From contig NZ_CP045997.1 in assembly GCF_010233585.1 (NCBI RefSeq), forward strand, positions 7,238,914 to 7,302,913: a stretch of 64,000 bases of DNA. Direction: 5' to 3'. Positions 37,644 through 47,200 of this stretch are shown piece by piece (position 1 is the first letter of the stretch; each line of letters begins with the position of its first letter). The notes below the pieces were generated by a model, which ran no database searches, was not told the DNA's origin, and saw only the letters and a list, made by a program, of their open reading frames with translations. The position numbers and the translations under genes are program-made. This stretch comes from Spirosoma endbachense. GTDB lineage: Bacteria > Bacteroidota > Bacteroidia > Cytophagales > Spirosomataceae.

Positions 37644-39614
37644 TCACTTACCAACGGTAAAGCTCGTGAACTGATCCAGCGCTGCCGGATTGCGCAACGT
37701 ATCTTTACTGGCAACCAGAGACGCATCGACTCCGGCAAGAATCTTCTTAACGGGCGTTTCCAGTTTCTTACCACTCATCGTATACGGTACTTCGTCAATT
37801 GCATATACGGCGTCGGGTACATGACGGGGGCTGAACTGACTTCGAATTGTCTGTTTGATCCGGGAGTTCAACTCGCTGGTCAGTGTAAATCCATCCCGCA
37901 GAACAACAAACAAAGGCATAAAATAGCGGCCGCCCGGCTGTTCTAAACCAACGACCAGGCTATCAGCAATTTCGGGTAAACTCTCAACGGCGCTGTAAAT
38001 TTCGCTGGTGCCGATACGCACACCATCGCGGTTAAGCGTCGCATCGGAGCGACCGTATATGATGACCCCGTTTCGCTCGGTAATGCGAATGTAATCGCCG
38101 TGCCGCCAGACACCCGGATAGCTATCGAAGTAGCTTTTGCGGTAGCGTTCATTACCAGGATCATTCCAGAAATAGATCGGCATCGATGGCATAGGCTGCA
38201 AAATCACCATCTCTCCCAGTTCACCTCGTACGGGTTTGGCATTCTCATCGAATGCTTCGACCTTACAACCTAATAATCGACATTGAATTTCGCCCTCATA
38301 AACCGGCAGTAACGGATTTCCGCCAACAAATCCACTGCACACATCCGTTCCACCACTAAACGAAATCAGCCAGACGTCTGATTTAATGTTTTCATAGATC
38401 CAGCGAAATCCCTCCGGCGGTAATGGCGACCCAGTAGAGCCAATTGTCCGCAGGTGGGTCAGTTTGGCCGTATTGGCGGGTTTCAGGCCAGCCCTCATGC
38501 AAGCCATGTAAAAAGCAGCTCCTCCCCCAAAATGATTGATTCGGGCATCATCGGCCAGATTCCATAGCGTATTTAGCTCGGGGTAGCCAGCCGAGCCTTC
38601 GTAAAGCACAAGCGTTGCTCCAACCAGCATTGAGCCAAGCGCAAAGTTCCACATCATCCAGCCAGTGGTCGAATACCAGAAATAGCGTTCACCAATACGA
38701 ACGTCCTGATGGAGAGCCAGCACTTTGAGGTGTTCCAGCAAACAACCGCCCACACTATGCGTAATAGCTTTGGGCTTTCCGGTCGTGCCCGACGAATATA
38801 GTATCCAGATCGGATGCTCAAATGGTACAGACTCAAATGTTAGTTCATTCGGCGTCGGCGTTTCCAGCACTTCTTCCCAGAGCACGGCCCGTTCGAGTCG
38901 GCTATCGCTGTCAAGGTAAGGAATCCAGACAACTCGCTGGAGCGTTGGCAGGTTGATTCGTAGTTCGCGAATGGCATCCGTTTTATCAACAGGCTTACCG
39001 TTGTAGGTGTAGCCATCAACCGCAATTAATACTTTCGGCTCAATTTGCTGGAAACGGTCAACAATGCTGGTCGTACCAAAATCGGGCGAACAACTCGACC
39101 AAACAGCACCGATTGCGTTGGTAGCCAGAAAAGCGACTACAGCTTCGGGTATATTCGGCAGCACCGACACCACCCGATCCCCAACACCAACCCCCTGCTG
39201 CCGCAGATAGGTAGCAACCGCATTGACCTGATGTTCCAGCTCTACCCACGACACGGTCATGAGCCTCGGCCGTTGTTCGGTAGCAAATACAATGGCTGGC
39301 CGCTGGGTATTCTGATGGCGAAAAATATGCTCGGCATAGTTAAGCGTCGCTCCTCTAAACCACTCAGTGCCGATCATGTCGCGCGGGTTTCCTTCGAGAA
39401 CCACCTGATGATAGGGTGAATGGCTTTGCACATCGAAAAACTGCCAGATGCTTTCCCAGAAATCCTCCAGATCAGTGACCGACCAATCCCATAGATCGTC
39501 ATAATCCCGAAAATAAAGGCCTTTTTTGATAAAGAGCCAATCCATGTATTTTTTCAGAAGCGACTGCTCAGAAGTACGTCGGGCAGGTGTATAGAGCGGA
39601 GTAAGTGCTGGCAT
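37644..39614 (-). CDS. acetoacetyl-CoA synthetase
   Basis: 656 aa, the normal length of acetoacetate-CoA ligase. It activates acetoacetate to acetoacetyl-CoA with ATP and CoA in the cytosol, in ketone body or short-chain acid use. Visible: the N-terminal ACAS_N-like region LWDWSVTDLEDFWESIWQFF, WFRGATLNYAEHI, P-loop ILYSSGTTGKPKAI (~265-280), YSTTGWMMWNF, FSGGTDVCSGFVGGNP, the C-terminal hinge ITERNGVIIYGRSDATLNRDGVRIGTSEIY (quoted in part) and the acylation-site Lys in MSGKKLETPVKKIL. The GTDVCSGF block separates it from acetyl-CoA synthetases. Confidence 0.93.
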   Translation of the reverse strand: MPALTPLYTPARRTSEQSLLKKYMDWLFIKKGLYFRDYDDLWDWSVTDLEDFWESIWQFFDVQSHSPYHQVVLEGNPRDMIGTEWFRGATLNYAEHIFRHQNTQRPAIVFATEQRPRLMTVSWVELEHQVNAVATYLRQQGVGVGDRVVSVLPNIPEAVVAFLATNAIGAVWSSCSPDFGTTSIVDRFQQIEPKVLIAVDGYTYNGKPVDKTDAIRELRINLPTLQRVVWIPYLDSDSRLERAVLWEEVLETPTPNELTFESVPFEHPIWILYSSGTTGKPKAITHSVGGCLLEHLKVLALHQDVRIGERYFWYSTTGWMMWNFALGSMLVGATLVLYEGSAGYPELNTLWNLADDARINHFGGGAAFYMACMRAGLKPANTAKLTHLRTIGSTGSPLPPEGFRWIYENIKSDVWLISFSGGTDVCSGFVGGNPLLPVYEGEIQCRLLGCKVEAFDENAKPVRGELGEMVILQPMPSMPIYFWNDPGNERYRKSYFDSYPGVWRHGDYIRITERNGVIIYGRSDATLNRDGVRIGTSEIYSAVESLPEIADSLVVGLEQPGGRYFMPLFVVLRDGFTLTSELNSRIKQTIRSQFSPRHVPDAVYAIDEVPYTMSGKKLETPVKKILAGVDASLVASKDTLRNPAALDQFTSFTVGK

Positions 39615-39652
39615 AAGCAGTTTACGGGTTGCGACAAATAGTGAGCCTGATG

Positions 39653-39721
39653 CAGTAGACAGTACGCAGTTGTCAGATCGAAATTGTTGACTACCGTCTG
39701 ACCACTGCGCACTGTCTACTG
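39653..39721. repeat. extragenic palindromic element
   Basis: Arms 39653-39680 and 39694-39721 are inverted copies matching at about 24 of 27 positions, starting CAGTAGACAGT and ending ACTGTCTACTG. Degenerate copies of the CTACTGAAGACTAT / CTACTGCCTAC unit continue to ~39745. The CAGTAGRCAGT motif looks like a dispersed repeat family rather than a terminator. Confidence 0.6.
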
Positions 39722-39827
39722 AAGACTATCTACTGCCTACTAACGACTGATCGCTTCAATGGATTGTTTTTCTAATAAAATGCGTTGTGACTGGAGTCGG
39801 GCATGGTATGGTTATCGAGAAAAGCCT

Positions 39828-39835
39828 TAACTTTG
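39828..39835 (+). promoter_or_regulatory. promoter -7 element of pseudouridine synthase
   Basis: TAACTTTG exactly fits TAnnTTTG; transcription would start near 39842, leaving about 80 bases of leader before the ATG at 39921. No clear -33 partner. Confidence 0.45.
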
Positions 39836-39920
39836 CGTCCCTTTTGAACTACGCTTCAGCAAATGAGCTGATAATCAGCACTTCAATTCCGTATAACAGT
39901 ACGATTTACTGTATTTTTCC

Positions 39921-41798
39921 ATGAATCAGGATTCAGATCAGAACGACCGCCGTGATGGTGAGCCTCGTTCCTCGGGTCGTCGGGATGACGGCCCACGTTT
40001 CAATCGGGCATCTGGCCCGTCCAACCGCAACAACGAGTCTCGCGGTAACAACGACCGACCACGGTTTAACCGCAGTAACGACCGCCCCGATGGCGACAAA
40101 CCGCGTTTCTCCCGAGATACAAACCGCGACGATAAACCCCGCTTTAACCGAACCAGCAACGACCGCCCGAATGTGAGCCGGGGAAGTCGTGATGATAAAC
40201 GCCCGGACAGCTTCGGCGACAGGCGACCACGCACCGACCGGGATGAACGCCCAGGCGGCTTTAACCGCGATCGCAACGACGAACGACCGCGCTTTAATCG
40301 GGATACCAACCGCGACGATAAACCTCGTTTTAACCGCGATCGGAACGACGCACCACGCGGTCGTAGTCAGGATCGTTCTGATGAATCACGCTCGAACCGC
40401 AGCGACGAACGTCCACGGTTTAATCGCGACGATAAACCAGGTTTTGAGCGTAGCAATAACCGGTTTGGTGGCGAGCGCCGGTTTAATGATCGCGGTGGAA
40501 ATGATGAGCGGCCACGCTCTGATCGCAGCAATAACCGATTTGGCAGTGAGCCAGGCCGGTCGGAAGGTGATCGCCCACGTTTCAATGCCAACAACCGCTC
40601 CGGTGATGAACGCCCAGGCGGCTTTAACCGCGATCGCAACGACGAACGACCACGTTTCAACCGGGATACGAATCGCGACGATAAACCTCGTTTTAACCGC
40701 GACCGGAACGACCGCCCGGATTCGCGCGGCAATGATCGAAATACAGATAAAGATTCCCGTTTCCCGCGTGAGCGCAAGGCTGGGCCACGAAGCTCGGGGT
40801 CGGAGAAGCCTGCTTTCAAGCGCGTTGGCGGCTTCAATCGGGAAGCCGATGAGCGGAATCGTACCAATCGTGACGACCAGCGCGACACCAAGGGCGAAGC
40901 ACCGCGCTTCTCCGGTGAGCAGCGTAAAGAATCGGGCGACCGTCGTACGGGTCGTTACACCAAAGCACCAGACTATAACCTGGATCGCATTCGCCAGGAA
41001 CGGTATGACCAACCCCGTAATCCCCGGCAACGGGATGATAACGACCGGCCAAAACGCACTGCCGATGACGCCAGGAATGCAGAATCGGGCCTGACCCGTT
41101 TGAACCGATATATTGCCAACTCGGGTGTGTGTTCGCGTCGGGAAGCCGATGAGCTCATTGCACGGGGCGACATTTCGGTTAATGGTAAGGTCGTAACCGA
41201 AATGGGCTTCAAAGTAAAAGAGGGCGATACCGTGAAGTATGGCACCAAAACACTGAATCCCGAACGTTTTGTGTATGTCCTGCTGAATAAGCCGAAGGAC
41301 TATATCACCACCACCGAAGATCCGGAAGAACGCAAAACCGTTATGGAACTGGTTGCCGACGCAGGTAATTTCCGGATGTATCCGGTTGGTCGCCTGGACC
41401 GCAACACAACGGGGTTATTGCTACTGACCAACGATGGCGAACTGGCCGACAAATTGACTCACCCGTCTAACAATGTCCGTAAAATCTATCAGGTCGAGAT
41501 CAATAAACCGATAACGAACGAACATTTCGAGGAGATCCAGAAAGGTCTTACTCTGGAAGACGGGCCTATCAAGCCGGACGCATTGAGCATTGTAACGCCT
41601 GATGCTCAGGTTATTGGAATCGAAATCCACTCGGGCCGTAACCGCATCGTACGTCGGATTTTTGAGCACCTCGGCTATGAAGTAACGAAACTCGACCGAA
41701 CCACCTACGCTGGTCTGACTAAAAAAGAGCTGCCACGCGGTAAATGGCGCTTCCTTGACCCTAAAGAAGTGGTGAAACTCAAGTATTTTAATAACTAA
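39921..41798 (+). CDS. pseudouridine synthase (RluB/RsuA family) with long disordered arm
   Basis: 625 aa. Residues ~390-625 form a complete RsuA/RluB-type enzyme that isomerises uridine in ribosomal RNA: an S4 RNA-binding domain (LTRLNRYIANSGVCSRREADELI, quoted in parts) and the catalytic domain with D493 in PVGRLDRNTTGLLL, plus SGRNRIVRRIFEHLG. Residues 1-~385 are a low-complexity arm made of Arg, Asp, Asn, Gly and Phe in reiterated units such as DERPRFNRD, DDKPRFNRD and ERPGGFNRD. Such arms occur in Bacteroidota members but this one is larger than the enzyme itself. It is probably disordered and RNA-binding. The whole frame is uninterrupted and the start ATG follows a good promoter element. 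Confidence 0.92.
   Translation: MNQDSDQNDRRDGEPRSSGRRDDGPRFNRASGPSNRNNESRGNNDRPRFNRSNDRPDGDKPRFSRDTNRDDKPRFNRTSNDRPNVSRGSRDDKRPDSFGDRRPRTDRDERPGGFNRDRNDERPRFNRDTNRDDKPRFNRDRNDAPRGRSQDRSDESRSNRSDERPRFNRDDKPGFERSNNRFGGERRFNDRGGNDERPRSDRSNNRFGSEPGRSEGDRPRFNANNRSGDERPGGFNRDRNDERPRFNRDTNRDDKPRFNRDRNDRPDSRGNDRNTDKDSRFPRERKAGPRSSGSEKPAFKRVGGFNREADERNRTNRDDQRDTKGEAPRFSGEQRKESGDRRTGRYTKAPDYNLDRIRQERYDQPRNPRQRDDNDRPKRTADDARNAESGLTRLNRYIANSGVCSRREADELIARGDISVNGKVVTEMGFKVKEGDTVKYGTKTLNPERFVYVLLNKPKDYITTTEDPEERKTVMELVADAGNFRMYPVGRLDRNTTGLLLLTNDGELADKLTHPSNNVRKIYQVEINKPITNEHFEEIQKGLTLEDGPIKPDALSIVTPDAQVIGIEIHSGRNRIVRRIFEHLGYEVTKLDRTTYAGLTKKELPRGKWRFLDPKEVVKLKYFNN
40242..40712 (+). repeat. direct repeats in the arm of the pseudouridine synthase
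   Basis: Two 108-base copies, 40242-40349 and 40605-40712, are offset by 363 bases and nearly identical, encoding the same 36-residue Arg/Asn/Asp-rich block. Shorter related units fill the rest of the arm. They indicate growth by in-frame duplication; they are not spaced like CRISPR repeats. Confidence 0.8.
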
Positions 41799-41884
41799 AA
41801 GAGCGAAAGCGTGAATGAGTGAAAGAGCGAATTGATGACACACGTCTATTTCCGCTCGTTCACTCATTTCCGCTTTCGCTCTTT
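41798..41884 (+). terminator. large inverted repeat between pseudouridine synthase and deoC
   Basis: Outer arms 41798-41811 and 41871-41884 are perfectly complementary (14 bp) and inner arms continue with few mismatches to about 34 bases each, built from GAGCGAAAG-type units. The first arm begins in the TAA stop and a TTTAATTTT tract follows, so termination is likely; the deoC ATG is only nine bases past the stem. Confidence 0.7.
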
Positions 41885-41892
41885 AATTTTAC

Positions 41893-42549
41893 ATGAATCA
41901 CCTCTTCCCCTACATTGAGCGGACCTTGCTGCATCCGGACGTAACCATCAATGAGCAATATGAAGCGCTCGATGACGTCACACAACTCGGCTTTGCCGGG
42001 CTGACAGTGGCTCCGTTCTGGGTGAAGAAATTCCGGCGCGAACTTGGTGATAATCATCCGGCTATTCTCTCAACGGTTATTGGCTACCCCTTCGGATACC
42101 AGCGTACGGAGGCCAAACAAACCGAACTGGAATGGGCTTTACGCGACGGAGCCAGTGAAATTGAGGTCGTACTCAATACATCGGCACTCTTCTCGCCCAG
42201 CTCCGTCTGGCTGAAAATTGAACTGGCAAAGCTGGTTGCGCTGGCTCATGCGCAGGAGAAGTTTTTTACGGTTATTCTCGAATCATCATTACTCGATCAG
42301 GCACAGCTTCAGGCCATGATTAAACTGGCTGCCAATACCGGGGCCGACTTCATCAAAAATGCAACCGGGTCACGCCAGACCGGGTCACGCCAGACCGGGT
42401 TTTCGCAGGAAGCAGCTCTGGCGTTTCGCCAACTCGTTCCGAAGTCCATAGGCGTTAAGATTGTTGTCGATGGGGCAACCCAGGAAGAGATGGAACAACT
42501 TATCTCGGTTGGGGTAGACCGGCTTTCCCTTGGACAGCCATTAGCATAA
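41893..42549 (+). CDS. deoC: deoxyribose-phosphate aldolase
   Basis: 218-aa class I aldolase that splits 2-deoxyribose 5-phosphate into glyceraldehyde 3-phosphate and acetaldehyde in nucleoside breakdown. Recognisable blocks: IERTLLHPDV, GFAGLTVAPFWVK, STVIGYPFGYQRTEAKQTE, the Schiff-base lysine K155 in DFIKNATG, and the second lysine K189 in IGVKIVVDGA. Two oddities: the acidic residue in SEIEVVLN (E91) stands where most family members have Asp, and the loop after K155 reads GSRQTGSRQTGF because of a 15-base tandem duplication. Activity is therefore likely but not certain. Start ATG at 41893, only nine bases after a hairpin. Confidence 0.88.
   Translation: MNHLFPYIERTLLHPDVTINEQYEALDDVTQLGFAGLTVAPFWVKKFRRELGDNHPAILSTVIGYPFGYQRTEAKQTELEWALRDGASEIEVVLNTSALFSPSSVWLKIELAKLVALAHAQEKFFTVILESSLLDQAQLQAMIKLAANTGADFIKNATGSRQTGSRQTGFSQEAALAFRQLVPKSIGVKIVVDGATQEEMEQLISVGVDRLSLGQPLA
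42364..42400 (+). repeat. 15-base tandem repeat inside deoC
   Basis: ACCGGGTCACGCCAG at 42364-42378 is repeated exactly at 42379-42393 and followed by a partial third copy ACCGGGT. It adds one TGSRQ unit to the loop after the catalytic lysine without shifting the frame. Confidence 0.92.
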
Positions 42550-42623
42550 ATTATCATAAGATTTATTGATGCATATTACGTTTTAGTATACTTTAGTGTC
42601 TCCTATATCCGTCAACCTATTAT

Positions 42624-44084
42624 ATGAGAGGCTTATTACTTCTTTCCGGCTTTATTCTCCTGCACATAGGTGTTTTCGCCCAACAAACTCCCTATCAGGC
42701 TTTTGAAGTCGATAGTGCAGCCGAACCACATGGTGGCATGCCCTTCCTGAATACTTTTCTACAAACGAATCTGCGCAAACCAGTAGCCGCTGAAGCTAAA
42801 GGTATTGGCGGGCGGATTGTTTTTAACGCCATTGTCGAACCAGATGGGCGTGTGTCTGATGTAAAGCCCATGAATAGTCTACGTCCCGACCTTGACCGGG
42901 AGGCTACTCGTGTTTTTTCTCTATTCAAGGCCTGGAAGCCCGCCAAAAAGAATGGCAAGGCGGTTCGGCAGCAGGTTATGATTCCGGTTACGTTTAAGCC
43001 CAATGTTCCCTATACATACAGCAACGGTGCGAGAGTAAGTTATTTTGATGCAGACAAAAAGCCTATTGCCGATAGCAACGCCCAGGTGCGTTACAAGCAA
43101 ATTGCACCAGTAGACACCAACGGCTTCGCGAATGGCGACATTATTATTTATAAAGCCAAAGGTTCGGACTGGAAAGAAGAATATCGCTTACCCTTTGTTC
43201 GTCAGGCAATTAATCGAAAAGGTGCATCGAGCCAGTCAACCATCACGATCGGTTATCAGAATAGCGACAAATTGTGGGAAGGTGAAGTAGTCACACTGAG
43301 CGATTCAGGTTCTATCATCAACCAGTCTTTTTACAAGAACGGCCTCCTAACAAATGTCGGCCTGAAGTATCACCCAAATGGATTGGTAGCAGAAAAAAGA
43401 GCCGAACGTGAGGATGGCTATACAGTCACATCCTGGTATACAACTGGGCAGGTCCGGGAGATCCGGTTCGAGAGTAAACCGAAGCCTCCAACCAAACAAG
43501 CCCCAAATTCCGTTTCCGCCTATTGGGATCATACGGGTCAGCAGCTTGTCAAAGAAGGAAATGGCCGAGCCATTTACAGCGAGACAACACGATCTCGCGC
43601 TGATACAGCCCGTCAGACAACCTTTATTGAACAGGGGCTCTATGAAAACGGATTAAAGCAGGGTGTCTGGACAGGACGCTATGCTGATGGATCGTATTTT
43701 TATGAGGAACAGTACGACAAAGGCAACTGTCAGCAAGGAAAGGCCCAGGTTGCCGGGGGTGACACCCTTCGCTATACTGAGTTCGGAAGCCCGCCAGAAT
43801 TTGTGGGTGGTATGGCTGGTTTAGGACAATTCCTGTCGGAAAATCTACATTATCCGGTTGAAGCGCAACGCGCTGGTAGACAAGGTAGAGTGCTTCTCAG
43901 TTTTGTGGTTTGCGAAGACGGAGCGCTCTGTGACTACGAGGTCATCAAAAGCGTCGATCCGGAGTTGGACAAGGAAGCGTTACGGATCGTTCAGAAGATG
44001 AATGGCCGCTGGAAACCGGGTGTACAGCGTGGTCAGAAAGTCCGGGTAAAATATAGTCTGCCAATCAATTTTTCCTTCCGGTAA
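42624..44084 (+). CDS. periplasmic protein with two TonB C-terminal domains and MORN-like repeats
   Basis: 486 aa. A cleavable signal peptide (LLLLSGFILLHIGVFAQ) replaces the membrane anchor of ordinary TonB. The first TonB_C domain (~35-130) holds IVFNAIVEPDGRVSDVKPMNSLRPDLDREA (quoted in parts) and the second (~395-486) holds LLSFVVCEDGALCDYEVIKSVDPELDKEA and WKPGVQRGQKV. Between them are YwqK/MORN-like strands (KNGLLTNVGLKYHPNG, ENGLKQGVWTGRYADGSYFYEE). This layout is known in Bacteroidota as a soluble TonB-like protein of unknown job. A TonB partner role with outer-membrane receptors is inference. Its own leader lies in a 74-base gap after deoC. Confidence 0.87.
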   Translation: MRGLLLLSGFILLHIGVFAQQTPYQAFEVDSAAEPHGGMPFLNTFLQTNLRKPVAAEAKGIGGRIVFNAIVEPDGRVSDVKPMNSLRPDLDREATRVFSLFKAWKPAKKNGKAVRQQVMIPVTFKPNVPYTYSNGARVSYFDADKKPIADSNAQVRYKQIAPVDTNGFANGDIIIYKAKGSDWKEEYRLPFVRQAINRKGASSQSTITIGYQNSDKLWEGEVVTLSDSGSIINQSFYKNGLLTNVGLKYHPNGLVAEKRAEREDGYTVTSWYTTGQVREIRFESKPKPPTKQAPNSVSAYWDHTGQQLVKEGNGRAIYSETTRSRADTARQTTFIEQGLYENGLKQGVWTGRYADGSYFYEEQYDKGNCQQGKAQVAGGDTLRYTEFGSPPEFVGGMAGLGQFLSENLHYPVEAQRAGRQGRVLLSFVVCEDGALCDYEVIKSVDPELDKEALRIVQKMNGRWKPGVQRGQKVRVKYSLPINFSFR

Positions 44085-44253
44085 GAATGTAGCGCAAACC
44101 CATAATCGTCAAAAAATCAACCCATTACCTAAAATTACTATTCCCTGAATGTTAACGAACTATTAACGTTCTATTATCAAATCGACCAGCAGTTATCCAG
44201 TTGCTGAATAGACTATAATTTCGGGCTTGCACTAACCCCGCACGATCCGATTT

Positions 44254-47200
44254 ATGCATCATTTTTCCCTGCAATCTCTGGCAATCACTTTGTTATGGCT
44301 CGCATCGGCGCTGCCTGTGAAAGCTGGCATTCCTGTTTTAATAACTGACAATAGCCCGACAAGGCTTCATCACTTTGCACCTGCTTTAAACAGTACAGGC
44401 AAAGTTGCGGGCGGCCAGATACGCATCACCGAATACATGTACGACGGCGCCCCCGGCGAATATATAGAGATCACGAACGTCGGCGATGCCGCCATTGACC
44501 TGACCGGCTGGAGCTTTGACGATAGCAGCCGTCAGCCAGGTTCGTTCAGCTTAAGCAGTTTAGGTATTCTTCAACCCAATGAATCGGCCATTATAACCGA
44601 GGTTACACCCGCCGTTTTTCGGACAACCTGGTATCTGCCGAGTACCGTAAAAGTGGCAGGTGGCAATAGTCAAAATCTGGGCCGTAGTGATGAAATAAAC
44701 ATTTATGATGCCAGCAACACACTTGTTGACCGACTGACGTACAATGATCAAAGTATGCCCCCTACTATCCGTACCCAAAACACAAGTGGCTGGGCTGAGC
44801 GGGTAAATCTTGGTTCTAACACAATCAGTACGTGGAAACTTTCGACTGCCAATGATGCTCAAAATTCCTATTTGTCTACTACAGGGAATCTCGGCAATCC
44901 CGGTGGTTATTTAATTCCGCTGCCTCGGGTAAAAGTTGTTGAATCCGGCGGAACAACGGTTGTAGCAGAAGGTGGTGCAACCGATACGTATAGTATCGTT
45001 TTGAATAACCAGCCAACGGCTTCCGTTACAATCGCAATTTCACCCAATAGCCAGCTTAGCACCAATCCCACATCGCTGACGTTCACAACCGCCAACTGGA
45101 ATACAGCACAAACCGTAACTGTTACAGCCGTCGATGATGCCGTTGTTGAAGGAGTACACTCTGGCACCGTAACGCATAACACCATCAGCAGCGATCTGGC
45201 TTACAATGGCATTGCAACAAATAGTGTGTCGGCAACCATCACCGACAATGACGTATCGGCAACGGCCCCGCCAACCATCCAGGAGTCGACGGCCTCTACC
45301 TTACTTAATCTGCCGGCGGCCAGCCCAGGCTATGTAAGCGGGGTAATCAATGACCCAACCGATCCGGCCAACACGCTCGGTATTGATTTTACCATCGGTG
45401 ATACCGATACGCCAGTCGGCAACCTGACGGTTACAGCCAGTAGCAATACGACGAGTGTGGTTGCCAATGCAAATCTTAATCTTACGGGTTCGGGGGCCAG
45501 CCGTAATCTAAAAATAACCCCGATAGCCGTCGGATTTGCGACAATTTCCGTTCTAGTCAGTGATGGCAGCAACACAGCGACGTATAGCATTAATTATGCC
45601 GCTTCGGCGAGCTCTGTAAACCCTGGCTCGACCCGTTTCCATACGGGCACCAGCGATGCCTCAACGGCGATGGTGCTGGATGCCAATACGATGCTGGTAG
45701 CCGACGACGAAAATCAGGTGTTACGGCTATATGATCGGACGAAATCTGGATTACCCTCAACTGGTTTTGACTTTACGGCTCAATTAGGTCTGACCGACCT
45801 ATCAGGCAGTACCCCGCGTGAGGTCGATCTTGAGGCTTCGACCCGAGTGGGTAATCGAATTTATTGGGTCGGTTCAGAAAGTAATGCCGATGGGGGTGGT
45901 TTTCGTCCAAACCGTAACCGGGTTTTCGCCACGGATCTTAGCGGATCAGGAAGCGCAAGTACACTTACGTATGCAGGACGCTATGATTTCCTGAAAGATG
46001 ATATTCTGAACTGGGATGCGACGAATGGTCACGGTAAAGGCGCTAATTACTACGGGCTGGTAGCCAGTGCCAACAGTGCCGTCGATTCGAAGCAGTCTGC
46101 TGGCTATAATATCGAAGGGGTCGAAATGGCTCCCGATAATAGCACCGCCTATCTGGCATTCCGTGCTCCTCAGATCCTGCCAGCCTCCCGAACAAAAGCC
46201 CTTATCGTTCCAGTTACCAACTTCACGAATCTGATTGCCGTATCGGGCGGTGGAACTGTGGGGTCGGCTACCTTTGGCGCACCTATCGAAATGGATCTGG
46301 GAGGACGCGGTATCCGGGAAATTCGAAAAAATGCCAATAACCAGTACATCATTATTGCAGGCGCAGCGGGGAACGAAGGTCCGGCTCCGAACGATTTTCG
46401 ATTGTATACCTGGACAGGTAACCCAGCTGATGCTCCCGTACTAAGCAACACTGATCTCTCGGCCCTCAATGCTAACGGCAGTTTTGAATCGATCCTCGAC
46501 GTGCCGAACCCGCTGACCGAAGCCAGTCAGATTCAATTGCTGGTCGATAATGGCGATGCCATTTATTACAATGATGGTACCATTGCGAAAGATCTGTCTC
46601 AGAATAATTTCAAAAAATTCCGGAGCGAGCTCGTGCCTTTGGGTGCATCCAGTACGCAACCTTTGGCTATTACGGTCGTTAGTTACGATTGCTTCACTGG
46701 CGCGATTGCTTTTGGTAAACTCACTGGCGACCCCAATAAAACCCTCGAATATCGGGCTATCGGAATTACGGATTGGACTACGAACCCTACGGCTAAACTC
46801 GATGCCGAAGCCCGCACGGCCAGCGACCTCAATAGCATCAACATCACGGCCCGCTACGTTGGCGAACCCGCTTCTGAGGTAACCTATCTTTGGTCCCGTC
46901 CCGCGCCCTGCACGCAACCTATTTCCACAACAGCCTTGTCGATTACGGTCGTCAGTTATGACTGTATAAGTGGAGCCATTACGTTCGGTAAACTCAGCAG
47001 TGATCCCAACAAAACCGTTGAGTACATGGCTATTGGCATTACGGGCTGGACAACCAATCCGCAGGCTAAACTCGATGCCGAAGCCCGCACGGCCAGCGAC
47101 CTGAGCAGCATCAACATTCTGGCCCGTTACGTTAACGACCCGCAATCGCAGGTGAGTTATCTGTGGACACGGCCTGCTCCCTGTGATCAGCCCGTGTCAA

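Larger units (their letters stand above)
39615..39920. other. divergent intergenic region
   Basis: 306 bases between acetoacetyl-CoA synthetase (minus) and the pseudouridine synthase (plus). It contains an extragenic inverted repeat (39653-39721) and a TAACTTTG promoter element (39828-39835) for the synthase; nothing else is recognised. Confidence 0.5.

Noticed and set aside
40242..40712. Possible CRISPR array from regularly repeated DNA
   Set aside because: The repeats are coding, of varied length and spacing, imperfect, and in one continuous frame with a pseudouridine synthase; no spacers and no cas genes.
40386..41030. Minus-strand frame of about 214 codons over the same arm
   Set aside because: Antisense reading of repetitive codons, low-complexity hydrophobic composition, no start signal.
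40189..41094. Second plus-strand frame of about 301 codons in the pseudouridine synthase arm
   Set aside because: A frame-shifted reading of the same low-complexity repeats, giving Ala/Thr/Ile/Met-rich monotony; repetitive codons keep all frames open.
46441..47145. Minus-strand frame of about 234 codons with repeated segments
   Set aside because: Antisense of the three 91-residue repeats in the T9SS cargo; its repeats are only the mirror of those.
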